A program made the translations under genes and the position numbers. DNA of 64,000 bases, from contig JAWKZS010000017.1 in the NCBI GenBank assembly GCA_041395845.1, positions 1 to 64,000 on the forward strand. The letters are read 5' to 3'. This document shows positions 50,007 through 59,051 of this stretch, piece after piece; positions within the stretch are counted from its first letter, which is position 1; the number at the start of each line of letters is the position of its first letter. The notes beneath the pieces are model-generated. The model did no database searches. It was not told where the DNA came from and saw only the letters and a list, made by a program, of their open reading frames with translations. The DNA comes from Ch67 sp041395845 (GTDB lineage: Bacteria > Pseudomonadota > Gammaproteobacteria > Pseudomonadales > Ketobacteraceae).

Positions 50007-51542
50007 TCAGCGTTCCCGCTTGGATGCGGCTTCCAGCTTCATGCCCACGACCGCCGCCTTGAGCAGACGCCAGGGGCTGCTGCGGAACAGGGCATCGATC
50101 AGCTGGCTGAACAGCTGGTACTTGTGCTGGGTGTAGGGATACCAGTTGGGTTCGATCTTGCCGCTATTGGCATCGATCAGGATCGATTTGGAGCGGGTGT
50201 AGCCCAGCAGGCCCTCGGCTCCTTTCTGGCGGCCGTAACCGCTGTTCTTGGTGCCCCCGAACGGCAGCCAGGGGTTGGCTTCGGTCAGCATCACGTTGTT
50301 GATGGATACAGCGCCGCAGTCCAGCTGGCGGGCGACCCGTTCCGCGCGGTCCTTGTCGGCGGTCCAGACACTGGCGCTGAGGCCGAATTCGGTATCGTTG
50401 GTGATACGGATGACTTCTTCTTCGCTGCTGAAACGCAATACCGGGAGCAGGGGGCCAAAGGTTTCCTGCTGCATCACCAGCATGCTGTCGTCGACGTTGG
50501 TAAGCAGCGTGGGCAGATAGAACAGCTCGTTATCGCACAGCACGTCACCGCCGGTGAGCACGTGGGCACCCTTGGCGCGGGCGTCTTCCACCTGCTTGCG
50601 CACGATATCCAGCTGGAAGTCGACGGTCATGCCACCCATATCCGCATTGCCCGTATCGCCGGCATTGACCACCAGCTTGTTGATTTCGGTTTGCAGGGCT
50701 TGCACGAAGCGATCGTAAATACCGTCCTGAACGTAAATGCGTTCCACCGAACTGCAGGACTGGCCAGCGTTGGTGAGCGCGCCCCACAGCACACCTTTGA
50801 CGGCGCGCTGCAGATTGACGTCATCGAACACGATTGCCTGATCCTTGCCACCCAGTTCCAGATCCACCGGAATCAGTTTCTCGGCCGCCTGGGTCAGGAT
50901 GCGTCGACCGGTGCGGGCGCTGCCGGTAAAGAATATTTTTGCCGGCTTCTGCTCGATCAGGCGCTGGGCGGTCACGCCGGTACCGTAGGCGATAAAGACA
51001 CTCTGTTCCAGCAGCGGGTCCACTGCCAGCAGGCTTTCAAACAGGCCTTGCAGCGGGGTGACTTCCGACGGCTTGAAGACTACCGCGTTGCCGCACACGT
51101 AGGCCGCCAGAATGGAGGTCATGCCGATATGGAATGGATAGTTCCAGGGCGCAATCACCAGTACGGTGCCCAGCGGTTCGTGCCAGATCCGGGATTTCTT
51201 GCCCAGCAGGGTAATGGGCGTCGGTACTTTTTTGTCGGCCAGAATTTTCTTCGCGTTGTGCAGCAACCATTCGCAGTTGTCCAGCACGCCGAGAATTTCG
51301 GACACCAGTGCGTCGGAACGGCACTTGCGGGTTTCCCGCGTGATCATGTCGGCGATGTCTTCGCGCCGTACCACGATATGATTGATGAGCTTTTCCAGCG
51401 CGTGCAGGCGTTGCTCAACAGTGGTTTTGCGCAGCCGTTCGGCGGCGCGGGCAGCCTGCTGGTAAATGTCTTTGGCCTGCTGTTCCGACACTTCAACGAT
51501 CGGATTAAATGAAGTCATGAGCTGTTCGGTGTGCGTTGTCAT
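50007..51542 (-). CDS. aldehyde dehydrogenase, NAD(P)-dependent
   Basis: A 511-residue aldehyde dehydrogenase. It has the cofactor region 'VLVIAPWNYPFHIG' and 'VFKPSEVTPL', 'FFTGSARTGRRI', the general base in 'LELGGKDQAIVFDD' and the catalytic cysteine in 'NAGQSCSSVERIYV'. It resembles the class III-like fatty aldehyde group with a hydrophobic C-terminal end, consistent with membrane association. The frame continues upstream to 51662, but ATG 51542 has 'aggaa' eight bases before it. It follows a GMC oxidoreductase in the same run, suggesting alcohol to aldehyde to acid oxidation. Confidence 0.92.
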   Translation of the reverse strand: MTTHTEQLMTSFNPIVEVSEQQAKDIYQQAARAAERLRKTTVEQRLHALEKLINHIVVRREDIADMITRETRKCRSDALVSEILGVLDNCEWLLHNAKKILADKKVPTPITLLGKKSRIWHEPLGTVLVIAPWNYPFHIGMTSILAAYVCGNAVVFKPSEVTPLQGLFESLLAVDPLLEQSVFIAYGTGVTAQRLIEQKPAKIFFTGSARTGRRILTQAAEKLIPVDLELGGKDQAIVFDDVNLQRAVKGVLWGALTNAGQSCSSVERIYVQDGIYDRFVQALQTEINKLVVNAGDTGNADMGGMTVDFQLDIVRKQVEDARAKGAHVLTGGDVLCDNELFYLPTLLTNVDDSMLVMQQETFGPLLPVLRFSSEEEVIRITNDTEFGLSASVWTADKDRAERVARQLDCGAVSINNVMLTEANPWLPFGGTKNSGYGRQKGAEGLLGYTRSKSILIDANSGKIEPNWYPYTQHKYQLFSQLIDALFRSSPWRLLKAAVVGMKLEAASKRER

Positions 51543-51555
51543 TGTCGTGTTCCTG

Positions 51556-51972
51556 TTAATGCTGATCCGGAGCGCAGTGGACCTGATAATCGATGGCGTG
51601 CAGGGGATTTTTCGCCCGTGACGTGGTGCGCTGGTAGCCCGAGTAGTAGAGGCTGAGTACAACGCCCTTGATACCGATATTCAGTTGGCGCAGCAGTGGT
51701 GCTATGAAGGCCGGCCAGCGGTCCGCGCTATCGGCCAGGCGCACGATCCAGTCGATAACGAATGGCGGCAGATAGTGAAACACCAGCAACAGCAGGCCGA
51801 AATCCCGCACGTCATCCGGGTGGGCGGTGCCCATCAGATCATCGATGCGCTCGATGCAGCCGGTAGCGGAAAAGGCCGGAAACTCACCGTTGGCAGGCAA
51901 CATCACGTCGCCCAGTTTCTGCAGGCCATTAAGCTGGCGGACGCTGAACAAGGTAGAGGCGCCGAGTTTCAT
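51556..51972 (-). CDS. small unknown protein between GMC oxidoreductase and aldehyde dehydrogenase genes
   Basis: A 138-residue protein with a hydrophobic central patch ('DFGLLLLVFHYLPPFVIDWI'). It has no signal peptide, cofactor motif or family I recognise. It overlaps the GMC gene by four bases, so expression is coupled. Position and size would fit an accessory or maturation subunit of the GMC enzyme, as small partner subunits exist for some other GMC dehydrogenases. This is an inference. Confidence 0.6.
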   Translation of the reverse strand: MKLGASTLFSVRQLNGLQKLGDVMLPANGEFPAFSATGCIERIDDLMGTAHPDDVRDFGLLLLVFHYLPPFVIDWIVRLADSADRWPAFIAPLLRQLNIGIKGVVLSLYYSGYQRTTSRAKNPLHAIDYQVHCAPDQH

Positions 51973-53426
51973 GCCTGTTGCTCCTGTTTTTTCTTGCGCG
52001 CAGTTTTACTGATGCGGACACCAGCATTGGCCAGCAACGTTTCACTGGCGCGATGGGCCAGCGCCATGATGGACAGTGACGGATTGATGCCGGGTGCATT
52101 GGGGAAAAGCGACGAATCGGCGATATAGAGATTCGGCAGACCATGCACCTGGAAGCCTTCGTTAACTACCGACTGGCTTTCGTTAGTGCCCATGCCGCAG
52201 CCGCCCATCAGGTGCAGGGCAATCTGCATGGGCGATGTCATGATTTCCCGTGCGCCTAGTGTGGCGAAAATATCCTGCACAATCTGATTGCCGCGATTGG
52301 CCCGCTGGCGGTCTCCGTCGGACAGCGGCTTGTGAATCTGCAGGCGACCTTTGTTATTGATGCGCAGTGTGCCGGCATCCTGGTCGCGTACGGCGACTTC
52401 GATACAGGCCATCTTGCGGTACTCCCGCATGAAGCGCTGATGCTCGAAGCCGTAACCGGATTTCAGCAGACCAATGGCAATCGGCCCGGCGAACACGTTT
52501 TCCAGTTTGAAACCCCATTCGCGGAAACGCGGATCAGAGGATTTGACCGACTGAAAGGCGCCTTTGTGGGAATCAATGATGTCATTGAACAGGGCGATGG
52601 TCATCCACTGGGGATGGCAGTGGAAATGCTGACCGAGTGCCGGCAGCCGCTGCTGCAAGCCTGATTTCAGCAGCAGTTGTGTGGTTCCCAGTGCGCCGGC
52701 TGCCAGAATGACCTTGCGCCCATAATAGCTTTGCGGTTCGCCCCGATGACGACCCTGGACGGTGACAAAACTCTGTCCGTGCACCACCTCGGCCACTTCA
52801 AATTCCGGCACGATCTGCAGGCCGTTTTTTTCCGCCGAGGGAATAAAGGTTTCCACCATGCTCTGTTTGGATTTGCGCGGGCAGCCGCCCAGACAGACGA
52901 TGCAGTCGTTGCCGCTGCCGCAGTTTTTCTGGCCGCGCCGCAACGGTGCCCACTCAATGCCCAGCTTCTCGAAGCCTTCCACATAGAGTTCGGCGTTGCG
53001 GTTCCAGTCGGACTTTTCCATATAGTGCAGCGACAGCTGGTCTTCTACCGCGTCGTAGTGACGCTGCATCTCGTCGCTGCGGAAAAAACTCACGCCGGAC
53101 TGTGTGCGCCAGTCGTCCAGTGCCACGTCGTCAAAGCGATCGAGCAGACACTGATTGATGATGGTGCCGCCGCCGACGACCTTGCCGCGGATGAAGAGGG
53201 TGGCGGCATCGGTGCTGGCATCCATGCCGCCGTTCCACATCAGTTGCGCGTTGGCATCCATTTCATTGGCAGGAAAGGTTTCTGCACTGAAGCGTTTACC
53301 CGCTTCGAGCATCAGCACATCGGCGCCAGCCTGCGCCAGAAAATGGCCGAGCACGCTGCCGCCGGCGCCGGAGCCGACAATGATAAAGTCGTGAAATCGT
53401 TTCACGTGGTTGTTCCTCGCTGTCAC
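51969..53426 (-). CDS. GMC-family FAD-dependent oxidoreductase
   Basis: A 485-residue glucose-methanol-choline oxidoreductase. The FAD fold opens with 'FIIVGSGAGGSVLGHFLAQAG', followed by 'VVGGGTIINQ' and the C-terminal 'HLMGGCGMG' with 'NLYIADSSLFPNAPGINPS' for the second FAD segment. A cysteine-rich insert 'CGSGNDCIVCLGGCPRKSKQ' is notable and is shared by long-chain alcohol or cholesterol-type members. It probably oxidises a hydroxyl on a hydrophobic or amino alcohol substrate. Four-base overlaps join it to both neighbours. Confidence 0.88.
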   Translation of the reverse strand: MTARNNHVKRFHDFIIVGSGAGGSVLGHFLAQAGADVLMLEAGKRFSAETFPANEMDANAQLMWNGGMDASTDAATLFIRGKVVGGGTIINQCLLDRFDDVALDDWRTQSGVSFFRSDEMQRHYDAVEDQLSLHYMEKSDWNRNAELYVEGFEKLGIEWAPLRRGQKNCGSGNDCIVCLGGCPRKSKQSMVETFIPSAEKNGLQIVPEFEVAEVVHGQSFVTVQGRHRGEPQSYYGRKVILAAGALGTTQLLLKSGLQQRLPALGQHFHCHPQWMTIALFNDIIDSHKGAFQSVKSSDPRFREWGFKLENVFAGPIAIGLLKSGYGFEHQRFMREYRKMACIEVAVRDQDAGTLRINNKGRLQIHKPLSDGDRQRANRGNQIVQDIFATLGAREIMTSPMQIALHLMGGCGMGTNESQSVVNEGFQVHGLPNLYIADSSLFPNAPGINPSLSIMALAHRASETLLANAGVRISKTARKKKQEQQA

Positions 53427-54607
53427 ATGAATACCTTGCCGTCACCCCGATAGGTGGTGACCGTGCGCTCGATCTTGCCGTTGCGCAGTAGGTGCAGGGT
53501 ATTGAAACGTTCGCATAATTCCCCCGCCTTGGCGTGGCGGAAGAACACCGGGTCGCCACTTTGCAGTTCGCTGCCGGTGTAGTGAATGGGGGTCTGGACT
53601 TCGCCGGCGCCTTCGTTGGCTTCCAGCGTGATGCCGCCGGGCAAATACGGCTTCGGCAGTTTCAGTGGCTCGGCAATGCCCGAGGCAACATAGCCACCGC
53701 CGTTGCAGGTAAGAATCCCGTGCGACGGATTACGCGTGACCTGAATGGCGAATCCAGCCGCCGGTTCCAGCTGAAAGCCCACATAATTGTCGAACAGATG
53801 CGAGCAGAAATAGCCGCTGCCTACCGTGACTTCAGTGACCGTGGGTTCAGCAATGGTGGATTCCACGCTGCCGGTGCCACCACCGTTGACCAGCCGTATA
53901 TCGGCACCGGCTTCGCGCAGCGCCAGAACGGTGCGGGTACGGCGCGATTCGATTTTCGGAATCGCATTCTGTTTCAGCAGGCGGATCACCTGATTCTTCG
54001 CAAACTGCCCCGGTACGTTGTCGCCGAGTCCGGCAATCTGCGCTTCGTAACCCATCACGCCACAGAGTTCCACCTGGGGCAGGGCACGCATCTTCCGGTA
54101 CAGCGCCACGGCTTCATCTGCATTGCGAATGCGGGAGCGGTGCACCCCGAAATAGAGCGCGGGATACTGGATGGACATGTCCAGATCGATGCAGAGTTTG
54201 GCCTGCACCTGCTTCTGTTCTGCCAGTCGGGCGATGGCTTCCACATGTTCGAACAGGTCCACCATGAAATAGAGGGTCTTGCCAGCTTTCACCTGATCGA
54301 GCGCGGCTGACAGGGCAGCCTGGTCGAGCGAAGGGTAGGCCACCAGCAGATCATCAAACCCAAGGCTGGCAAGCCAGGCAGCTTCGCCGGGGTGATAGCA
54401 CATCAGCCCCTGCATCTGGGCACTGGCATCCAGCAGGTAGCGCAGGATCTCGACGCTGCGGACGGATTTCGACGCCACCCGGATCGGAACGTTACCGGCC
54501 CGCTTCAGGTTGGTGCGGATATTCATGTCGAGCTTGTCCAGATCCACCCAGGCGAACGGCATGGAAAGTCCGGCAAAAGCCTGTTTGTAATGCGCGTACA
54601 AGGTCAT
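53423..54607 (-). CDS. PLP-dependent D-threonine aldolase/alanine racemase-like enzyme
   Basis: A 394-residue fold-type III PLP enzyme. The cofactor lysine is in 'IRVASKSVRSVEIL', barrel strands continue with 'LCIDLDMSIQYPALYFGVHRS' (in part) and 'GGGTGSVESTI', and the C-terminal domain ends with a metal-site-like 'DPVFFRHAKAGELCERFN', where His and Cys match the metal ligands of D-threonine aldolase and D-serine dehydratase. It heads the operon containing the GMC and aldehyde dehydrogenase genes. Possible reactions are retro-aldol cleavage or dehydration of a D-beta-hydroxy amino acid. The combination with GMC and aldehyde dehydrogenase is uncommon. Confidence 0.78.
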   Translation of the reverse strand: MTLYAHYKQAFAGLSMPFAWVDLDKLDMNIRTNLKRAGNVPIRVASKSVRSVEILRYLLDASAQMQGLMCYHPGEAAWLASLGFDDLLVAYPSLDQAALSAALDQVKAGKTLYFMVDLFEHVEAIARLAEQKQVQAKLCIDLDMSIQYPALYFGVHRSRIRNADEAVALYRKMRALPQVELCGVMGYEAQIAGLGDNVPGQFAKNQVIRLLKQNAIPKIESRRTRTVLALREAGADIRLVNGGGTGSVESTIAEPTVTEVTVGSGYFCSHLFDNYVGFQLEPAAGFAIQVTRNPSHGILTCNGGGYVASGIAEPLKLPKPYLPGGITLEANEGAGEVQTPIHYTGSELQSGDPVFFRHAKAGELCERFNTLHLLRNGKIERTVTTYRGDGKVFM

Positions 54608-54623
54608 GAGGTCTGTCTGATAT

Positions 54624-54632
54624 TGTTATAAT
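54624..54632 (+). promoter_or_regulatory. extended -10 promoter candidate for the thioesterase pair
   Basis: TGT directly before TATAAT (54627-54632) forms an extended -10 element. It has no good -35. It lies in the 225-bp divergent gap between the PLP enzyme and the first thioesterase and would give a leader of about 195 nt. Confidence 0.4.
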
Positions 54633-54832
54633 GGCACTAACGTACCACAATTTGGTTCGCAAGGAAAGTCACCTGCCAAGACAGGCTACCCCGGACGGCG
54701 CAGATACCCGCTTTCCACCACACCGGCCCAACGGCGCTAAATGTCTGCTAATATTGCAAAAATTGCCCAGGAGCGTAAGGGCCTGTTATACAAACCGCTC
54801 CTGTTTGTCTCCCTCACGCCGAGGATTTGCCC

Positions 54833-55315
54833 ATGACGAATGAAACCCGGGAAACCCAGCCGCTGGATATCGAGTATCTGCTGAAGCGCTACATCAAGGG
54901 TGTCCGTCACAGCTCTGTGCTGGGAATGGAGCTGGTGGAACTCACGCCGCCCGGCCTGGTTGTCAAGCTGCCTTACTCTGACCAGATCGTTGGCAATCCG
55001 GAAAATGGTGTCATCCATGGCGGCGCCATTACCTCGTTGATGGACCAGTCTTGTGGCCTTGCGGTGGCGGTAGCGCTGGCGCCGGAATACGACATTACCC
55101 CCACGATTGATCTACGCATCGATTACATGCGTCCGGCTGAACCCGGCAAGGATGTGTATGCCTTTGTGGAGTGTTATCGCAAGACACGACAGGTGGTTTT
55201 CACCCGTGGTATTGCCTATCACGAGGATCGGGACAAGCCGATCGCCCACTGCGTTGCGAACTTCACCCGCATGGGTCTCAACAAGACACCCTGGGGCAAC
55301 AAGAAGGAATCCTGA
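54833..55315 (+). CDS. PaaI-type hotdog thioesterase
   Basis: A 160-residue hotdog-fold acyl-CoA thioesterase. The core 'NGVIHGGAITSLMDQSCGLA' carries the His-Gly-Gly and later acidic residue of the PaaI/YdiI group, and 'PTIDLRIDYMRPAEPG' forms the following strands. 'gaggat' before ATG 54833 supports this start over an in-frame TTG at 54827. The second thioesterase gene begins two bases after its stop. Substrate unknown. Confidence 0.85.
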   Translation: MTNETRETQPLDIEYLLKRYIKGVRHSSVLGMELVELTPPGLVVKLPYSDQIVGNPENGVIHGGAITSLMDQSCGLAVAVALAPEYDITPTIDLRIDYMRPAEPGKDVYAFVECYRKTRQVVFTRGIAYHEDRDKPIAHCVANFTRMGLNKTPWGNKKES

Positions 55316-55317
55316 AG

Positions 55318-55749
55318 ATGAGCCTGAAAGAAACCCTGGAACAGTGCCGCGCCAATAACGACTTCACGCCGCTGGTCAGCGCAGTGCCCTATGCCCGGTT
55401 GCTGGGTATCGGCTGCATGAAGGCGGGTGACGAGGTGATCTTCACCCTGCCAGCCAAGCAGGACAACATCGGCAACCCGACCCTGCCGGCGATTCACGGT
55501 GGCGTATTGGGTGGCTTTATCGAGCACGCTGCCATTCTGCAGGTGATGATGGCGATGGAGGAACCGCGCTTCCCCAAGGTGGTGGATCTGTCCATCGATT
55601 ACCTGAGCGCCGGGCATTTCCGCGACAGCTTCGCCCAATGCACTATTCTGAGAATGGGGCGCCGGTTGGCGAACGTGCAGGTGATGATCTGGCAGACCAG
55701 CAAATCGGAACCGGTCGCGACTGCCCGTGCCCACTTGTTGTTGGTATAG
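55318..55749 (+). CDS. second hotdog thioesterase, paralogue of the preceding gene
   Basis: A 143-residue hotdog protein with 'LPAIHGGVLGGFIEHAAILQ' as the active-site helix and 'VVDLSIDYLSAGHFRDSF' as the next strand. A Glu replaces the Asp of the first paralogue in the helix. The frame reaches upstream to 55171, but ATG 55318 with 'aaggaatcc' upstream is the natural start. The two may form a heteromer or split acyl-chain lengths. Confidence 0.83.
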   Translation: MSLKETLEQCRANNDFTPLVSAVPYARLLGIGCMKAGDEVIFTLPAKQDNIGNPTLPAIHGGVLGGFIEHAAILQVMMAMEEPRFPKVVDLSIDYLSAGHFRDSFAQCTILRMGRRLANVQVMIWQTSKSEPVATARAHLLLV

Positions 55750-55812
55750 CTGGTTAATGTATAATCAATGAGCTGTTGTCAATCCACCTGATCGCATCGG
55801 ATCGTAAACGCT

Positions 55813-57105
55813 ATGGAAACGGCACTGCTTCTGGCCGGCATCATCTTCTTCCTGATTTGTACTGTACTGTTCTTGCGCCATGCCTTTGCCACGACGGTGG
55901 GCTGGGGTGTGACCGGGCTGGTGTTTCCGCCGGCCGCGTTCCTGTTCTATGCCCTCACTTGGCAGCGACTTAAACGATTGGCAGTGGCCCATGTCGGCAG
56001 TACGTTCCTGCTGGTATTGGCGTGCCTGCTGTGGGTGCGGGCGCATCCGTTCGCTTTCGACGATACCCGGTTGACCTGGCTGCGAGACACCTGGGCACCG
56101 GCATTTGCCGAAACGCCGATGATGATCGAGCCGGCCCAGTATGTCAGTGAACGCGAGTTGCAGCCCTATCTGCAGGGCAGCCGTCACCCTGCCGGCTATT
56201 TCCTCGGCGAGCAGGTGGAATTCGTGCGCACCACCTTCGTCAACAACATTCTGCGTTTCAAATCCGATGAAAACGTCCTGTCGCGGATGGAAGTCGCCAT
56301 TGCGCTGGACAAGATCCCGCTGCAGACCGGCGAAAACCTGCTGGAATACACCCCTGAATCCCTGGATAGCCCGGTCATCCATGTGACCTATTACCCCGAG
56401 GGCGAACAGATTCCCGAAATGAAGGTGTACACCCGCCGTTACTGGATGGAATTGCTGATTTCCGTGAAGGACGGCGTGCTCTACACCGGTTATGTGAAGT
56501 TGCGCCTGCCGGATCGGCAACGCAGTTTTCTGGCGGGCGAGTACCGTGCCTACACCCGCGACCTGCGGTTTGAAGGCGATGAAGTCGACCGTCAATTCGA
56601 TTCCAACGCGACGATTGAATTCGTCGCCGAGCAGTACCTGATCAACAAGCTGGGCAATCAGTTGCAGCAGGTGCTCGGATTCACGGATACCTTTTTCCAG
56701 ACCGCGCTGGATAACCCCACTGGCCGGACGGAAGCGAAAATACGCTTGCTGGATGGCTCACAGCATCAGGTGAAGATCGGCGTGATGAAAGGCAGCGAAG
56801 GCTGGGTGGTTGACAGCGGACCGACTGCCGACCTGCTTGAGGCGCTGCGGAAAATGCGCGCTGCACCGGCAGGTGCCATTGCCCCCATGCCGGTGCGGGA
56901 GCGATTGAATCTGGTGAATCCTGACCGGCTGGATGCGATGGTGGGTCAGACGGTGGTGATACTGACCCGTGATGGCAAGCAGCGTGAAGGCACCATCAGC
57001 GATGTTGACCAGCACAATGTCACTCTGGCCCAGCCCATGGATGGCGGCGTGCTGGGCATGTTACTGAAGCGTCGTGACATCACCGAAGTGAAGCTTCGCC
57101 ACTGA
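55813..57105 (+). CDS. unknown membrane protein with C-terminal SH3-like domain
   Basis: A 430-residue protein. Three hydrophobic helices lie in the first 80 residues (about 5-22, 30-50 and 60-75). A large soluble part (about 85-360) has no motif I recognise. A C-terminal domain (about 375-428) reads 'MVGQTVVILTRDGKQREGTI' followed by 'LLKRRDITEVKL', resembling a small SH3/LSm-like beta barrel. It stands alone between thioesterases and lutABC, which converges with it. No function can be assigned. Confidence 0.7.
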   Translation: METALLLAGIIFFLICTVLFLRHAFATTVGWGVTGLVFPPAAFLFYALTWQRLKRLAVAHVGSTFLLVLACLLWVRAHPFAFDDTRLTWLRDTWAPAFAETPMMIEPAQYVSERELQPYLQGSRHPAGYFLGEQVEFVRTTFVNNILRFKSDENVLSRMEVAIALDKIPLQTGENLLEYTPESLDSPVIHVTYYPEGEQIPEMKVYTRRYWMELLISVKDGVLYTGYVKLRLPDRQRSFLAGEYRAYTRDLRFEGDEVDRQFDSNATIEFVAEQYLINKLGNQLQQVLGFTDTFFQTALDNPTGRTEAKIRLLDGSQHQVKIGVMKGSEGWVVDSGPTADLLEALRKMRAAPAGAIAPMPVRERLNLVNPDRLDAMVGQTVVILTRDGKQREGTISDVDQHNVTLAQPMDGGVLGMLLKRRDITEVKLRH

Positions 57106-57114
57106 GCGCAGGCT

Positions 57115-57624
57115 TCAGGGGTGAATGAAAATCCACAATGAGCGGGGGCCGTGTGCCCCCAGTTGAATGGTCTGTTCGATATCCGCCGTGCGCGATGGGC
57201 CGCTGATAAAATTGAGCGCGCGCGGCAGCTTCCCTTGCTGCTCCAGCGCTTTCCACACCGCCTGCTTGGTTCCCACAATTTTACTTTCCTGCAAAAACAC
57301 CCCGTGAAAATCCGCCAGAAAATTCAGCCGGGTGGGGTTGTCCGGGCCGGATTGCAGCACCAGCGTGCCGGTGTCGGCGATGGCCATCCAGGCGCGACTG
57401 AGGCAGACCGGATCAGTACCGTCGGTGGTGCCGGATTCGCAGGCCAGCGGTGATGGGGCTGGCCACTCCCGTGCAATGGAGGGCGCCAGGCGGATCGGGC
57501 CGGTGAGGTTCAGGTCGGCAAGTTTTGCTGTCAGGATTGGCATGGCATCGGCGAAGGTTGCAACGCGAAAGACCTCTGCCGCATTGGCCTGCATCGCGGC
57601 GCTGAAGCGTTCGATCAGGTTCAT
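57115..57624 (-). CDS. lutC: LutC-like L-lactate utilisation protein (LUD domain)
   Basis: A 169-residue LUD-domain protein of the LutC/YkgG family with 'WMAIADTGTLVLQSGPDNP' and the C-terminal 'NFISGPSRTADIEQTIQLGA', both hallmarks of the family. With LutA and LutB it oxidises L-lactate to pyruvate through iron-sulfur centres. Its ATG overlaps the lutB stop (ATGA). A longer frame extends into lutB but the family starts at the Met given here. Confidence 0.88.
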   Translation of the reverse strand: MNLIERFSAAMQANAAEVFRVATFADAMPILTAKLADLNLTGPIRLAPSIAREWPAPSPLACESGTTDGTDPVCLSRAWMAIADTGTLVLQSGPDNPTRLNFLADFHGVFLQESKIVGTKQAVWKALEQQGKLPRALNFISGPSRTADIEQTIQLGAHGPRSLWIFIHP

Positions 57625-59051
57625 CGCTTGCCCTCCTGGCGCTGCTGGGCCTGCCACTGATGCATGAAAGACTGGTTGGCCTGGGGCGCAGGAAAATCCC
57701 GCTGCCGGGTCCAGCCATTGTCGAACGGAATGCGAACGCGGCGGCCGGAGGCATCGCGCATCAATGTCAGCAGCCGTGGTACCCATCCCATCACAAACTG
57801 ATAAAGCCGCGGCCGCCTGGCGAGCCAGTTGTAGACCTGCATGCCGAGGCGCCAGCGCACTGGATTCAGGCGTTGTTCGTGCTCCTGTTCGCGCAGTTTG
57901 CGCAGCAGATCCGGCAGTGGAATGCCCATCGGACAGACCTCGGCGCAGCGCCCGCAGAAGGTGGATGCATTGGGCAATACGTGGCCCTGATTCAGTCCTT
58001 CCAGCAGCGGGGTCAGCACTGATCCCATTGGCCCCGGATACACGGAACCATAAGCGTGGCCGCCCACGTTGCCATACACCGGGCAGTGATTGAGGCAGGC
58101 GCCGCAACGGATGCAGCGCAGCATCGGCGCGAAGTCGGAAGCCAGTATCTGGCTGCGCCCATTATCCAGCACGATAACGTGCATTTCGTCCGGGCCATCA
58201 GGATCGTCAGGACGTTTTGGTCCGGTGAAAAAGGTGGTGTAGGTACTCATCGCCTGGCCGGTGGCGCTGCGGGCCAGCACTTCCAGTACGGCGCCGGCAT
58301 CTTCGAGATCCGCGACCAGTTTTTCCAGACTGGTGGTGACAATGTGCACCGGGGGCAGGGTGGCGGTCAGATCGCCATTACCTTCATTGGTGACGATGGC
58401 GATTGACCCGGTGCTCGCCACCAGTAGGTTCGCGCCGGTAATGCCAACATCGGCATTGAGAAAGCGCTGGCGCAACATCTGGCGCGCTTCCTCCACCAGT
58501 GCGCTGATGGCGTCGAGGGAGCGCTCGCCCAGCGCATGGTGCTGCTGGAACAGGCTGGCCACTTCCTGCCGGGTTTTGTGCACGGCCGGCGCGATGATGT
58601 GGCTCGGTGGTTCCTGGGCAAGCTGGATGATGTATTCCCCCAGATCGGTTTCCACCACCTCGAAGCCGGCCTGTTCCAGCGCGGCATTGAGATGGGTTTC
58701 CTCGCTCACCATCGACTTGCCTTTGGTGACGCGTCTAGCGCCGCGGCGTCGGCAGATGTCCAGCACAATCTGGTTGAGCTGCTCTGGTGTGTCTGCCCGA
58801 TGCAGCTGGCCACCGTTGGCCTGCAGTTGTGCGGCAAACTGGTCCAGCAGGGCAGGCAGGTTATCCAGGGCGCGCTGCTTGGCGGCCTGCGCCTGCTGTT
58901 TGAGGTACTCGAAATCGTCCACCAGGGTGATGGCCTTGCGGCGTTTGTCGACAAAACCGCTTTTGGCCCGTGTCAGCGCGGTTTGCAGCTGGGTGTCTTC
59001 CAGGGCCTGTTCGCAGTTGGGAATAAACTGGCGGGCATCGCGGCGAATCAT
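57621..59051 (-). CDS. lutB: LutB-like iron-sulfur protein of L-lactate utilisation
   Basis: A 476-residue protein with an N-terminal LUD domain ('GANLLVASTGSIAIVTNEGN') and two [4Fe-4S] motifs, 'CIRCGACLNHCPVYG' and 'CGRCAEVCPMGIPLPDLL'. A further helical region and basic C-terminus follow. It is read in the same frame as the upstream lutA region only because lutA has lost its natural frame; ATG 59051 overlaps the expected lutA stop, which marks the true start. Confidence 0.88.
   Translation of the reverse strand: MIRRDARQFIPNCEQALEDTQLQTALTRAKSGFVDKRRKAITLVDDFEYLKQQAQAAKQRALDNLPALLDQFAAQLQANGGQLHRADTPEQLNQIVLDICRRRGARRVTKGKSMVSEETHLNAALEQAGFEVVETDLGEYIIQLAQEPPSHIIAPAVHKTRQEVASLFQQHHALGERSLDAISALVEEARQMLRQRFLNADVGITGANLLVASTGSIAIVTNEGNGDLTATLPPVHIVTTSLEKLVADLEDAGAVLEVLARSATGQAMSTYTTFFTGPKRPDDPDGPDEMHVIVLDNGRSQILASDFAPMLRCIRCGACLNHCPVYGNVGGHAYGSVYPGPMGSVLTPLLEGLNQGHVLPNASTFCGRCAEVCPMGIPLPDLLRKLREQEHEQRLNPVRWRLGMQVYNWLARRPRLYQFVMGWVPRLLTLMRDASGRRVRIPFDNGWTRQRDFPAPQANQSFMHQWQAQQRQEGKR

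Noticed and set aside
49980..51512. 510-residue open frame antisense to the aldehyde dehydrogenase
   Set aside because: Shadow of a GC-rich real gene with clear catalytic motifs on the other strand; no ribosome site or family resemblance.
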